From NCBI GenBank assembly GCA_021396245.1, contig WNYE01000031.1, positions 62,001 through 126,000 of the forward strand: a stretch of 64,000 bases of DNA. The letters are read 5' to 3'. Of this stretch, positions 1 through 11,270 are shown one piece after another. The position numbers and the translations under genes are program-made. The notes beneath the pieces are model-generated. The model was not told the origin of the DNA and searched no databases. It was given only the letters and a program-made list of their open reading frames with translations. How positions within the stretch are numbered: position 1 is the first letter of the stretch; each line of letters opens with the position of its first letter. The stretch comes from Sporothrix humicola (Eukaryota > Ascomycota > Sordariomycetes > Ophiostomatales > Ophiostomataceae).

Positions 1-1278
1 GGTTGAGGAGGAGCCGCATGATATCTGGGGCAAATACGTAGAAGATGGGCCAGGCCTTGGGCAGAAGATCGGCCGTCGTTTGGACATTTCCGTCGGTCGA
101 GATCTCCTTCATCCAGGCGCTGGCTTTGGACGTATCCAGAGTATCGGCGGGGATGACAATTTCAAACGCGGCAAAGGTCTGTCTGAGCGATGCCTCAAGA
201 ATGTCCGTGTAATTGTCGCCAAACGTCTTGCCCTGCTTGATAATCTTGGCGTCAATGACGTGACCCTCGACACGGGCGGCATCGAAATCAGAAAAGACAT
301 AGTCGACGGCCGCCTCGGTGCCAGCAGCAACCTTGGATCTGTAGTAGAAAGCCTGGGGCGCACCATAGACATTAAATGCCTGGTCCTGCTCGATGCCGAC
401 GACAAACGTAACCGACTGAGCGGGAGCTGTCTTTCCGGGTATATGAGTCGCCTTTCCGCCGCCGTTGAGACGATACGACAAGGCCAAGTGGTTGCTGGGA
501 ATGTAGCCCGTTGTCTTGCCCGTCAGAGTGCCGTTGTTGGACAGCTGAGCGGCATTGTTGGGCCCTGTGTCGGCCTGCCACGAAACTGGGCCATAGCGAG
601 TGTGCGCGGCCAAGACGACGTTGCCCCAGCCGGCCATCTGTTTGTTTTCGCCAAAAGTGGTGGCCTTGGTGCCGTTGACAATGAAGATGCGCGAGCCGCC
701 CTTGGTCTCCGAGAAGAAGGCCTGGACGTTGTTTCCCTGGCTCGTCCAGGTGGCATCAATCTCGCCCATAATATCGACGACGGGGAGGACGCCCTTCTTG
801 TTGGCTTTGAGGCCAGAGACGGAGACGGTCAGATAGCTGAACGGCAGCGACTGGCGGACATAGTTCACGGGCGACACGGGCGAGAAGAACTCGAGCGTGA
901 AGATGGCCGTGCCGGCCTGGAGAGTGACAGTTGTCGACGTCGATGTAAACTCGAGATCGAGCTGAGTGGCCGGTGGGACAGTCGTGTTTGTGCAACTGAA
1001 CAGACAGTACGCCGCCGTGTCCACCTTGGCAATCACCTGCCACGTCAACTCCTGGCCTTGCCAAAAATACGGACGAGCAGACGGGAAGTCCCTCGACTGG
1101 TCGTGCGTGATCCATGCCGAGACATATGGATTTCTGTTGGCCTGAGACTGTTAGACAGGTATTGAGCCGAGAATATAAAGGATTTTTGACATACGATTGG
1201 ATATGATGGAAGAGATGCCTTGCTGGCGAGGACAGCAACGGCCGATGTGGCCAGCGTGAAGAGTGTCGAGAACTTCAT
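1..1278 (-). CDS. gtaA: Glutaminase A (GtaA family), 5' part only
   Basis: Extracellular glutaminase of the fungal GtaA type, which releases ammonia from L-glutamine. Two exons are visible: 1278..1195 and 1141..1, with a 53-bp intron (GTATGT donor, CTAAC branch, CAG acceptor). About 408 residues are present and the rest lies left of the window. Residues 1-18 form a signal peptide (MKFSTLFTLATSAVAVLA). The mature start PSYPIANRNPYVSAW matches the usual N-terminus of this family. The DUF5127-type region follows, with QELTWQVIAKVDTAAYCLF, then a segment reading ASAWMKEISTDGNVQT near the left edge. An alternative acceptor 6 bp upstream also keeps the frame but fits the family less well. The fragment shows no frame damage. 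The family call is confident; substrate specificity is inferred. Confidence 0.85.
1142..1194 (-). other. Intron 1 of the glutaminase gene
   Basis: Phase-0 intron with GTATGT donor, CTAAC branch motif and TCTCAG acceptor on the minus strand. An earlier acceptor at 1148 is possible and would add two codons. Confidence 0.75.
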
Positions 1279-2512
1279 GGCCGAGTTGGTGGTTGGAGTT
1301 GACGATCAATTGATGCCAGTCGTTGATACCTGGAAGGTAATGATATAATACACAATCGAGAACGAAAGAACGTGGCGACAAATGATGTCGATCGTCAGAC
1401 AGTTTGTGAGACCATAAGACTGTTCAGACTGGCTACCGTGGACGGGATTGATGTCTCATTGTTGATCTTTTATGTACATCGGTCGCTTCCGCGACAATGG
1501 CAACAGCAGGGCCCGTTCCGCGAACTCTGCAGAAACGTGCTCGCCTCCGAGATCATCGTCAACATGGAGGAGTATGGTGCAACAAGATGACACTGTAAAT
1601 AAGATGAAAATAGACGTTGTCGATCAACGAGAGTGCAAGGATGCTTCTCCGCACAGAGACCGCGACGACCGCGTTGTTAGCTCAAGACGTCATCACAGCT
1701 TACTGCAGATGCAGGCGACGAGACATTGACCCTGGTTCTCTCGCGGACGTCGGGGGATTCAAGGACAAGAGGGAAGACAGAAAAAAGAAAAAAAGAAAAA
1801 AAAAGAGAGAGAGAAGAATACGAAATAGAAAAACAGGAATTGGTTATTGTATGGTCAATATGCAGTTCGTGAAAAGCAACGATCTGCATGGCTGCAATTA
1901 ACTGGTCATGTACAAGTAGACGGCAAGTAGCGTTGAAGCGACCGGATACCGGCCCTTGTGGCTGGATAAGTGACAAGACAGCCGGTATCCGTTGGGAGCC
2001 ACAAGGAAAGAACAAAAGAAAAGAAACCAAATAAATGGGGCTTTCGAGGAGGATGCCTAATGAAAGTTTGCTCATTCGTTTCACATCATGATTCTATTTA
2101 TTTTTGATATCTTTTGGTCAAATGCCGCTACTAGAATGGCTGCCTCCACTTGGGCCAAGACGTCAGTTTGTGGGTAGATGGCGTTTTAAGCTTATTCTCT
2201 CCAGAGTTATCCGCGAGGTGGAGTGAACACCAAAAGAAGATGGGGCGGTGGAATCAGAGAAAGGAAGTAATGGGGACAGGAAAAGTAGCTGGAAGTCACA
2301 GTTGTCATTCACAATTCAGCACAAACAAGCTTTACTGCCAATATTGACAAGAACTTTAGGGGTATTGGCGCCAATACGAGGCTTGGTATTGTTATTACGG
2401 TAGCTATGTATCTGTCAAGGTGCGAAGACAACATCGAGACGAAGAATTACCGGACTGTTTGTAGAAGAGAATTTTGAAAAATTAAAGTAAAATAAGCACA
2501 GGACGCATCATT
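1279..2512. other. Intergenic region
   Basis: No convincing coding frame. It holds the glutaminase promoter, a purine-rich A/G tract around 1778-1815, and an interleaved pair of inverted repeats at 1943-2006. The right part is the 3' flank of the sugar transporter. Confidence 0.6.
1943..2006. repeat. Two interleaved inverted repeats
   Basis: Arm A (1943-1953, CGGATACCGGC) is the exact reverse complement of 1981-1991. Arm B (1954-1963, CCTTGTGGCT) is the exact reverse complement of 1997-2006. The order A-B-A'-B' is that of an H-type pseudoknot rather than a nested hairpin. No gene covers it. Confidence 0.7.
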
Positions 2513-4248
2513 TCAGACAACCTCCTCGGCCTCTTCACGGTTTTCCTCCTCGAAATGCTGCAACTTTCCACCCGTGGTCGTCTCCAGAGCAGTGACACGA
2601 CTGCCGGCTCCGTATGTTTGAGTCGTCTTGAATTTGCGAGCCGGAACGCGGGCCTGGAACAGCTCGTCCAGTTCTTCAAGCGAGCGGTCTTTTGTCTCAG
2701 GAACCCAGAAATAGGTGGCAACACCACATCCGAGGGCAATGGCGCCAAAGACCCAGCCGATGTTGGCCTCGATGTCGTTCAGAATGTAAGGAACGCAGAA
2801 GCTGACAATGAAAGCAGTGACGACATTCAGGGCAATGCCGAGAGACAGCGTCTTTTCACGCAGACCAGCGGAGCCCAGTTCGGCGGCCACTGTAAAAACG
2901 AGAGGACCCCACGTTCCCGAGTAGAAGAAAAAGTAGAGCATCACACCTGCGACGAGAGCACGGCCGTCAGATCCGTCGGGATTCTTGGTGAGACCAACGC
3001 CAGCGACTAAGAACAAAAAGACAGTCTGAGCAAAGGCGCCCCAAATTAGAATGGGACGACGGCCGACGAAGTCACTGGCAATCATGCCAATCAGACAGCC
3101 ACCCCAGCCGATAGTGGATGAGCCGATGTTGTAGTTGAAGGCGTTCTTGGAGAGGCCGACGGTGGCATAGAATCTCGGTGAGTAGCCAGACACAAAGCCC
3201 TGGCCGAGGAACTGCTGAATGCCGAGCAGGCCGACCGCAATGACAGACCGACGAAGGTTTGTCCCCTTGACCATGTCGGTCCACGGCGCCTTTTCCTTGT
3301 CGTTCTCCAGAGCTTCATCAATGGCATCAATCTCGAGACGACTCATACCGGCGGCGACGTCTTCAGCTGGACGAAGTTTGTCGAGGACCGCTACCGCCTC
3401 GTCTTTGCGGCCTTTGCTCAACAACCAACGGGGCGAGCTAGGAATGAAGAAGGTGCCCACAAAGATGAAGACGGGAATGGCGGCCTGGATGGCGACAGGG
3501 ACAATCCAGCCCGTGCGAGTTGCGTTTGTCGAGAATCCACGGTTGATGCCGGCTGCAAAGATCTGGCCAAACAAGTTGAAGAGCTGGATCGAACCGACGA
3601 CCGTGCCGCGCATCGCGGCCGGGACGATTTCAGACTGGTAGCCACTACCCGTGAGTTAGCAGACAACATGACACTTGGACATTAAAATAAAAAGTGCATG
3701 CGAACGACCTACGTCGACGTGACTTCAGCGATGCCGACACTAAAGTAGATGATGATGCGGCCGACGATAAACTGGGCAATCGACTTGGACGTCGACTCGA
3801 TAATGACGCCGACCCAGACGATAACCACCAGTGTCCAGATGGCAATCTTGTGGCCCCATCGTTCGATGAGAAACGGAGCGACGAGAGCACCAACCAACTT
3901 TCCGGCAAAGGCTGTCGACGATGTGTATGATGCACGAGCCGGTGACAATGCCCATTTCCCGCTTCCGGGCGGCGATTCTCTGCCAAACTCGTGGGTGAAA
4001 CCGGGAATGCTCTGGACACCAGAGAAGCTCGTCGTCTCGTAGCCAAAGATGATATTGATGAGCGCCGAGATCATCCACGTCGTGAAAAGCGGCCAGGTCA
4101 TTTTCTGGAAGACATAGCGGGCCGACATGATGTTGTTTCGAGCGCGCTGGCGGGCAGTAGGAGTTTCTGTCGAGGCCGAAGCGACGGCGGCAGCCGGAGC
4201 TATGGTCTTGCCTTCGACGGCAACCGTTGCCGATTCTTTCTCAGACAT
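2513..4248 (-). CDS. MFS sugar transporter
   Basis: Proton-linked sugar porter of the major facilitator superfamily, expected in the plasma membrane. Exons 4248..3713 and 3644..2513 with a 68-bp intron (GTAGGT to GGGTAG) give 555 residues, the normal size for the family. Splicing rebuilds the family segment TGYQSEIVPAAMRGT across the junction. Other marks are SSPRWLLSKGRKDEA after the central loop entry, GRRPILIWGAFAQ at the second GRR repeat, and PETKDRSLEELDELF after the last membrane span (PETKGRSLEE consensus). About 12 hydrophobic segments are present. The N-terminal 45 residues are polar and the C-terminal tail is Glu-rich. It is divergent from the arylsulfatase at 5287, with about 1 kb between starts, so a shared promoter is possible. 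The sugar transported cannot be read from the sequence. Confidence 0.9.
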
Positions 4249-5286
4249 GTTGGCGAACAGTGTTGATGGACGGTGTTATCAGAGGAAAGAGGAAAGAAAT
4301 TCAAAAGAAGAATGGATGCGTCCTTCTCCTCTTTGGCTCGACGAGGCTGATGTAGATCGCTCCTCGAATGTTCTTATATCAGAAAAAAGAGGTGCATATG
4401 CATTTTGACAAACGCGAGAGGGGGAGAAGACGAGACGGCGAACAGACTACATCCCAATTCGACTGCTCGTGATCACAACATCGAGACGAGATGTGACGTT
4501 TTTGGCAACGAACTATTAGTATGTATCCCCTTGACTTTGTTCAGTCAACAATTTTGTCTCTGATGGCTGTTGTGTGTCGACCAATCTCGCGTCGCGGAGT
4601 GCATCCACGAGGCTTTGTCGAGAGGAGAAGTCCAAGTCAACAGGGGTTCAGAAATGTTAGCTCCAATAGTTGTCGCGGTTCGTGGACGTCGCCCAAAGTT
4701 GGCAGGTCGTTTGCTCTAGCGCAAGCACGCCATGCTGACAGCAAGTCGTTTTCTGCCATTTTCTGGAAGAAGTCGTGGGCATCGCGGCCGTCGCGGGTTT
4801 TCAGGGCATTCATTGGCTCGCTGCTCGCCGGCTGGCACTAACAAACCGCGATGTTGGAGGTGACAGTCGGCGGCGCGCCAAGTGGAGACTTACAGGGCAC
4901 AACCTCATCAAAAGTTGGGGTATTTGGGGAACAACGACATCACAGGCTGAGCAACGGTGATGGAAGAGAAGCTTCACCGGCGACGACGGTTGTCGGTCGG
5001 GGAGATATGACAGGCTGGTGATAGAGTAGTCCTGCGGGGTCGTGAACGGCGATAGTGCTCCATTTCTTTTCTTTTCCTTTTTTTCCCTTTTTTTTCCCCT
5101 TTAACTGATTCCCTCGTTTTCCCCCCACAATTTTGTGCCCCTCGCGACATCACTCCCCTTACAAGAAGACCACTGACCTCTTTCCTGGACATGTTCGCGT
5201 GCTCATAACATGTTGCCATTGTCCCAATTTCCTATCACGACATATCCTTCAATAATCAGACATACCCATACAAGCCACTCTCCAAC
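4249..5286. promoter_or_regulatory. Divergent promoter region, transporter/arylsulfatase
   Basis: About 1.04 kb between two divergent starts. It contains a pyrimidine-rich tract at 5066-5100 (runs of T and C), typical of fungal promoters. I recognise no specific operator and no convincing ORF. Confidence 0.5.
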
Positions 5287-7182
5287 ATGGCCACCAACGG
5301 CGCTGCCGCGCTTTCGTCGCGGCCCAACTTCCTCGTTATTGTCGCCGACGACCTGGGCTTTTCAGACGTCGGCTGCTTCGGTGGCGAAATTAAGACGCCC
5401 AATATTGACAAGCTGGCCGAGGCGGGCGTCCGCTGTACTGGATTCCATGCCGCCGCCGCGTGTAGCCCGACGCGGGCGATGATCATGACCGGCACGGACC
5501 ACCACATTGCCGGCCTGGGCAACTTGATCGAGTTTACCAATTACACGGGGTGGTCTCGCTTTGAGAATGAGCCTTTGACAGAATCCGGGAAGCCTTTTGA
5601 CGCCAAACCGCAGCGAGGCATGCCCGGCTACGAGGGTTACTTGAACGAACGAGTGGTCACTGTGGCCGAAGTCCTTGGAGATGCCGGCTACAGAACAATG
5701 ATGGCTGGCAAATGGCATCTGGGACTCAAGCCTGAGAGATCGCCGCATGCGCGTGGCTTCCAGCGGTCGTTTGCCCTGTTGCCCGGCAGCTCGAACCATT
5801 TCAACTTCCGGCCGCAGGGCGAAGTCGAGAACGGCACGCCGCAGTTCCTGGACACGAGCATTATCGCCCTGCACAGCGAGGACGGTGTTTATCAGGAACT
5901 GGATTCGTTGCCGGAAGACTGGTACTCGAGCAACGGCTACGGCGACAAGCTGGTCGAGTATCTTAAAGAGCTGGACGGGATCAACGAGAAGAAGGAGAAG
6001 GAAGGCTCTGAGAAACAGCCCTTCTTTGCCTACCTTCCGTTTTCTGCTCCTCATTGGCCGCTTCAGGCGCCCAAAGAACATGTCGACAACTACCGCGGCA
6101 TGTACGACAAGGGTCCGGCCGTTCTACGTCAACAGCGTCTTGCCCGCATGGTCGAGCTTGGACTGATGGACAAAGATACAGAGGCACATCCTGTGGTCAT
6201 GGACGACGGGAAGACTGAGGACTGGGAAGAGTTCTCAGACGTCGAAAGAGCCCACTCTGCCCGAGCCATGGAAGCCTATGCTGGGATGGTCGAGTGCATC
6301 GATGCCAACGTGGGCAAGGTCATTTCTCACCTGGAAGCCACTGGCCAGCTCGACAACACTCTGGTCATGTTCATGTCGGACAATGGCGCTGAAGGCGCTG
6401 CCTATGAAGCCTATCCGCTTGTCAAGGGCCCGTTGATGGAGCATATTCGTGCCCACTACAACAACTCCCTCGAGAATGTCGGCGCCAAAGACAGTTTTGT
6501 GTGGTACGGTCCTCGATGGGCCCAGGCTGCCACGGCCCCGTCTCGTCTTTTCAAACTGTACACGACCGAAGGCGGCGTGCGTGTTCCGTGTGTGATCAAA
6601 GGCCTTGGATCCCAGCCGGCCACGATCAAGCACGACTTTGCCACGGTCATGGACATTATGCCTACTCTTTTGGATCTTGCCGGCGTCCAGCATCCTGCTC
6701 CTCTGTACAACGGCAGACAAGTGGCCAAGATGCGTGGAAAGAGCATGGCTGGTTGGCTGAGAGGCACCGAGGCGTCAACACATCCTCCTGACTTTGTTCA
6801 GGGCTGGGAGCTTTGTGGTCGGGCAGCCATTCGTCAGGCTGAGTGGAAGGCCGTCTTTATTCCAGCGCCTAAAGGTCCTCACGCCTGGCAGTTGTACAAT
6901 CTCAAGGCAGATCCAGGCGAAATTCATGACCTGGCTGAGACTGAGCCAGAAAAGTTGACAGAACTGCTCAAGCACTGGGATGATTACGTCGAGGAATGCG
7001 GTATTGTGCCGCTCCATCCGGAAATGGGAGCCTACCTTGAAGCCACAGAAGAACAGATGGAAGAGAATGCGTGGATTGAGTACGAGTATTGGAAGCCGGG
7101 CGGTCTCAAGGATAGAGAGGCCTTCTTCAGGGCACCTAAGCGCTTTCCCATCTACACCGAGCAAGAGGTAGCGGCTTCATAA
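5287..7182 (+). CDS. Arylsulfatase (AtsA-like)
   Basis: Sulfatase that hydrolyses sulfate esters. Intronless, 631 residues. VIVADDLG (about residues 17-24) supplies the first metal aspartates. C59-S-P-T-R63 is the formylglycine signature, with Cys59 the residue converted to formylglycine. MAGKWHLG carries the conserved Lys-His, and SDNGAEG supplies further metal ligands. The segment YGPRWAQAATAPSRLFKLYTTEGG resembles class I bacterial AtsA-type arylsulfatases rather than choline sulfatase. No signal peptide is seen, so the enzyme is probably intracellular and used for sulfur scavenging. The start at 5287 is the first ATG, 9 residues before the sulfatase fold. The divergent MFS porter upstream could supply substrate, but this is inference. 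Substrate specificity is unknown. Confidence 0.92.
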   Translation: MATNGAAALSSRPNFLVIVADDLGFSDVGCFGGEIKTPNIDKLAEAGVRCTGFHAAAACSPTRAMIMTGTDHHIAGLGNLIEFTNYTGWSRFENEPLTESGKPFDAKPQRGMPGYEGYLNERVVTVAEVLGDAGYRTMMAGKWHLGLKPERSPHARGFQRSFALLPGSSNHFNFRPQGEVENGTPQFLDTSIIALHSEDGVYQELDSLPEDWYSSNGYGDKLVEYLKELDGINEKKEKEGSEKQPFFAYLPFSAPHWPLQAPKEHVDNYRGMYDKGPAVLRQQRLARMVELGLMDKDTEAHPVVMDDGKTEDWEEFSDVERAHSARAMEAYAGMVECIDANVGKVISHLEATGQLDNTLVMFMSDNGAEGAAYEAYPLVKGPLMEHIRAHYNNSLENVGAKDSFVWYGPRWAQAATAPSRLFKLYTTEGGVRVPCVIKGLGSQPATIKHDFATVMDIMPTLLDLAGVQHPAPLYNGRQVAKMRGKSMAGWLRGTEASTHPPDFVQGWELCGRAAIRQAEWKAVFIPAPKGPHAWQLYNLKADPGEIHDLAETEPEKLTELLKHWDDYVEECGIVPLHPEMGAYLEATEEQMEENAWIEYEYWKPGGLKDREAFFRAPKRFPIYTEQEVAAS

Positions 7183-7292
7183 GAAAGTAGATGTAATTTA
7201 AATAAATTGTAGGTATCATATCTGGAATAAAATAAATAAAAAAGAAAAGAATTAACACGGGAGTAAATCTACATAAATTGAATATCCATCTT

Positions 7293-9900
7293 CTACATGT
7301 TGAACATCCCTCCATTAAAGTCAAAACCAAGACTCTGGTTGATCCAGTCGAACTGGGTTGGCGTCATGCTGAAATTGAGCGTTCCGTCACCCCAGGCCGA
7401 GGCCACGCCCAGCTCGTTGGGGCTGTACGTCTCGTACGCGGGGTAGCCGTAAGCTGGCGGCTGACCTTGGGGTTGACCTTGGGGCTGCTGGGGCCATCCG
7501 TTGAGTCTCCACTCGTCGGCAGTGTCTGTGGCCAGATCGGCTGTCGGGATGACTGGCGGGCTAATAATGGCAGACAAGTCGGGAGGTAGAGCGGTTGCCG
7601 TGGTAGTCTGTGGTGGCTCATGTCTTTGTTCTTCTTGGCCAGTGTCCTTCTCGTAATGTTGGAAGAGGTCACTCTCTTTGTCGGTGGTAGTCGATGCTGC
7701 TGGAGCCAAGACGTCCTTTCGGCAAGCCAGTGAACTTTGGATACGGCCAAAGGTCCCGTAGGTTCTCAGGCTGGGAGAGGCAGCTCTCTCTCGGGCATCT
7801 CCATCGTCCTCTTTGTCGTCGTCGTCGTCAATGCCTGTTTCGTTCACTGGTTCTCTTGTTGATATTCCTCCCACGTCGTAGCCATGTTTTCTTGCCAGTG
7901 CACAGACTGAATAAAACAAGTCTCGAATAGGGATTGACCTCTGTGCAATTTCTTGGGCACAAGCCACGGCTGCGTCGAGATATTCGTTGAGAAGGGGGGC
8001 AGTCACTCCAAGCAGAGCATCTTCATCTCGTTGTCGTTCAATCACCAATACTCTGAGAGCCAAAGAAGCACTGATCCCTACAACAGGGTCGTGACCGGTT
8101 GGTTGATGCTGCATACTCTCGTAAATGACTTTGCAAATGGCCAAGGCATGATGGACTCTGCCTTTTCGACATTCTGCAAGAAATTCCGGAGGGGGCGCTG
8201 ATGAGGTGGAAGAGGACGAAGAAAGTCGATGGAGTGAACTGACATACGATCCAATGCGGTAGAGATCGCAATAGCATCCATGATACAGACAGTGGAGAGT
8301 CACGAAACTGACCAACTGAGAGGATCGTCTTCGGTACAACATCTCAGCCGTAAACCGCATCTCTGGTGGAAGACTGTCCCGCCATCGGTTGAGCTGGTCC
8401 TCGTAGGCAAAGAAGAGTGAACCTTGAGTCCACGGAACGCGTTGAGGTGTTGATGAGGGAGATGACGGGGAAGAGGCCGCAGATCCGGCCATGGAAGTCG
8501 TTGAAGTCGCTGCTGCCATGGCTGCTGCGACGTTTTGTTTGTTGCGCGGATGATACGGCATCGTGTAATCAAGAATAGCTCGCCTCATGACTGCTAACTG
8601 AACAAGGAAAGTCGAAATACCAAGGCGTGACTCGACAACAGACGCTGATGGGGCTGGAAGTAATGGGAGGGGCGCATCGGATGGCTGTTGCTCTTTTGTC
8701 GTCATGCTACTCAAGGTAGGCATGTCTGTCTCGAGGCCGAGCTGAAAAGCCTGTTCATTGCATGGGAGACGGACTTCAATAGCTCCAGGATCCAGACTAG
8801 TCAAAGGTCGTCGTCCATTCTCAATCAGACTCTCCATGACAAAACAGCTCCAGATGAGCCGTCGTCTTGCCTCCCGAACAGTGACGGGGACAGTCCTTGA
8901 GTCGATCCCGGAGTTGTTTCCGTTGCCATTGCTGTTTGCATTGCCATTTCCACTCGTACTTTGTGCAATCTCCAAGTTCAATTGCAGACCGTGGGCCAGT
9001 CTCACTGCCAATCCAGACAAGAACCAAGCCGCAACATGGCTCGCCCTGTGCCATTCGAATCTTTGGAGCAGCAACAAGGCCTGCAATGTTGTCGTCGACG
9101 GCGGCGAGAATATCTCCAACATCACCAGTCTTCGGCACTCATCTGCCCATGCATCTGCTCGTCGGTCTCGGGGATCCAGAAAACGAAGCGCAGTCGCCAG
9201 GATGATCAGAAGTAAAAAGTCCGGCACCAGTCGGTTGTCAAACAATTGCATCAGCGTCGGCGGGTGGATAAATGTGTAGAAGCAAAAGTAGTGCGGTCCG
9301 TCAAAATACGCATTGATCAGTCGCCGTTGTTCTGCAATGTCGGGCAAAATGCTGTTTGTAGCTGGGAGAGGCCTCTGTGGTGGCGGCGGCATGGATTGGG
9401 GTGCTGGTGATGGTGCGATTGGTCGAGTACCTGGTATTGACGGAAGTGACGTTAATGATGCCAGAGAAACTGACCGAATCGATGTCGACGCCGGCGACAC
9501 GAGGCCTCCTCCTATTCCTTCGATAACCGGCGTTCTGCTCCCTCCTCGTACAGACCGGCCACTGCCAATTCCCTGGTTCGTGTTGATGCAGTCCACCATA
9601 GCCGTTTGACAGGGCATACAAGGTCCGGCCGCTGAAGTCGACGTCGTGCAACGGATCTAGAGGTCAGCGGAGCTCTCTCAACTCACACCAATTGATAGGA
9701 CATACCTTGTTCTTTCGACACCGTTCGCATGCCGTGTTGACCCTAGATCGGTGCGCAATGTCGCCGGAAGGATACCATTCACATGCAATTCCCAGCCGCG
9801 TGCAGTTGCCGCAGACATTCTTGCGCTCGTCGCACCGCACCTTTCGTCGACGGCATGTTGCACAGCCCGTTCGGCTCACACTGCGCCCAGAGCGGCGCAT
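7293..9900 (-). CDS. Fungal transcription factor with two zinc-cluster motifs
   Basis: Nuclear regulator of the Zn2Cys6 / fungal_trans class. Exons 9900..9706 and 9656..7293 with a 49-bp intron (GTATGT to CTCTAG) give 852 residues. Cluster 1 is canonical: C13-x2-C16-x6-C23-x6-C30-x2-C33-x6-C40. A second cysteine set appears only after splicing: C58-x2-C61-x6-C68-x9-C78-x2-C81-x6-C88. The intron falls between K65 and I66, inside this second motif. The middle homology region (fungal_trans, PF04082 type) starts near INAYFDGPHYFCFYTFIHPP and includes FEWHRASHVAAWFLSGLAVRLAHGL. Low-complexity parts are Asn/Gly-rich (mid), a DDDDDKEDDGD patch, and a Gln/Pro-rich C-terminus that could be an activation region. 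Target genes are unknown. Confidence 0.88.
9657..9705 (-). other. Intron splitting the second zinc-cluster motif
   Basis: 49-bp phase-0 intron with GTATGT donor and TAG acceptor on the minus strand. Read unspliced, the frame stops 13 codons past the exon end. Spliced, it completes the second six-cysteine pattern. Confidence 0.8.
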
Positions 9901-11198
9901 CTTGGTCTTTCGTTTTCCAGTCAAATGATGCGTTTTGTGTGTGTCGAAGAAAGAGTGTCGGAGAATGAATGAGACGTTGAGCACTCTTTGTTTTAGCACC
10001 CTTCTCCGCAGACTGGTGACCTCGCTGAAAGGTTCTCCGCTCAGATTATTGGGGGCCTTTGGGCTAAAAATGAGAGGGAAACAAAGAGGAATGATAAAAG
10101 AAGACGTCGGGACATAAACGGTCAAAGATGTGGAAAGAAAGGAGTCTCTGGAGAAGAACAGACCTGTTTGTCGAGTGTCAATCACGCAAAAAAGGTCGCC
10201 CATAGCAGGCTTTTAGTGATCGCGCCATAGCACGTAACAGGGGCTAGAGTGAGAAAGAGGGGCGCTATCGCAACGACAAAACAGGGACCACCAGGTGCCT
10301 ACAGATCCAAATCTGGATGCCGTCAGACGGGCAACAGGAGCTCCAACTTTCGCGCTAACCCCCGCATTTTCGTCTGTTCAAACTTGCCCTGGCCCACTGT
10401 GAACTCCCCTTTTCTTTTGTTTCTTCGTCTTTTTAGCTTTCTCACTTCCCATCTTCTCCTCACCAGCGGTACACTCCCGTTTTTGACGCCTGTCGTCGGT
10501 GTACGAAGTGCGCCATATTGACGAGGTGTGCCGATGCCAGATGCTCCAGCGAAGGAAGGTGCGGCTGGCGTCCCCGTGTGACAGCGGCCTAGCCCGCCCG
10601 ACAGCCGCTTCCAACAATACGTCAATGAACGAAAATGGAAGGAGCGACAAAAACAAAGACATAATAATGGAAGCATGACACTGTAATACAGAAGAAAAAA
10701 GGCAACTTACAGTGATAACCACGGACGGTTCTATCTGTATTTCCGGTTCAAAGAATCAAAGATCTCGTAAATGTCCTAAAAAGGGGGCAAAACATTAAAC
10801 CCAAGTGCTGCAAAGAAGTAAACCTAAAGAAAAAAAACTTTCATAATAATAACTTCAACGATAAATTTAGTACTCCAAAACATGAGACAAAGGCAGCACT
10901 ACACATATTCTTCTCACCATTACAAACCTACCGTATACGGATGAAGAAATAACGTCGCAGGTCTTTTGTCGAGTGATGTCATAACAAATTTACAGTAAAG
11001 GCGTCTTGTCACTGTTTTCATCGGCGTCTTCTTTCACGGTAAAACGGGCCCATCCTCCATTATCCACTCTGCCTTTGTCATATCTTTTGCTCATACGAAT
11101 AAAAATAGGTGCACAAATATAGATGAAAGTTCAGTAAATCCAAATGTATAAATAGTCACCGGGGTCCGAACAAGTCATCGTTTGGACGACGCACATAT
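9901..11198. other. Intergenic region
   Basis: Promoter side of the zinc-cluster regulator followed by increasingly AT-rich sequence (10740-11190). Short open frames here lack family motifs and sensible starts. I see no RNA gene or element. Confidence 0.5.
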
Positions 11199-11270
11199 AT
11201 GCCAGGATTGAAGAACACAGAGTCACATCATCACTCACTTTGCCCAGCTCTTACATACCCCATAACAATC

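Noticed and set aside
80..1165. 361-codon plus-strand open frame at the left edge
   Set aside because: Opposite to the glutaminase coding strand. The minus strand shows a signal peptide, an intron and family motifs.
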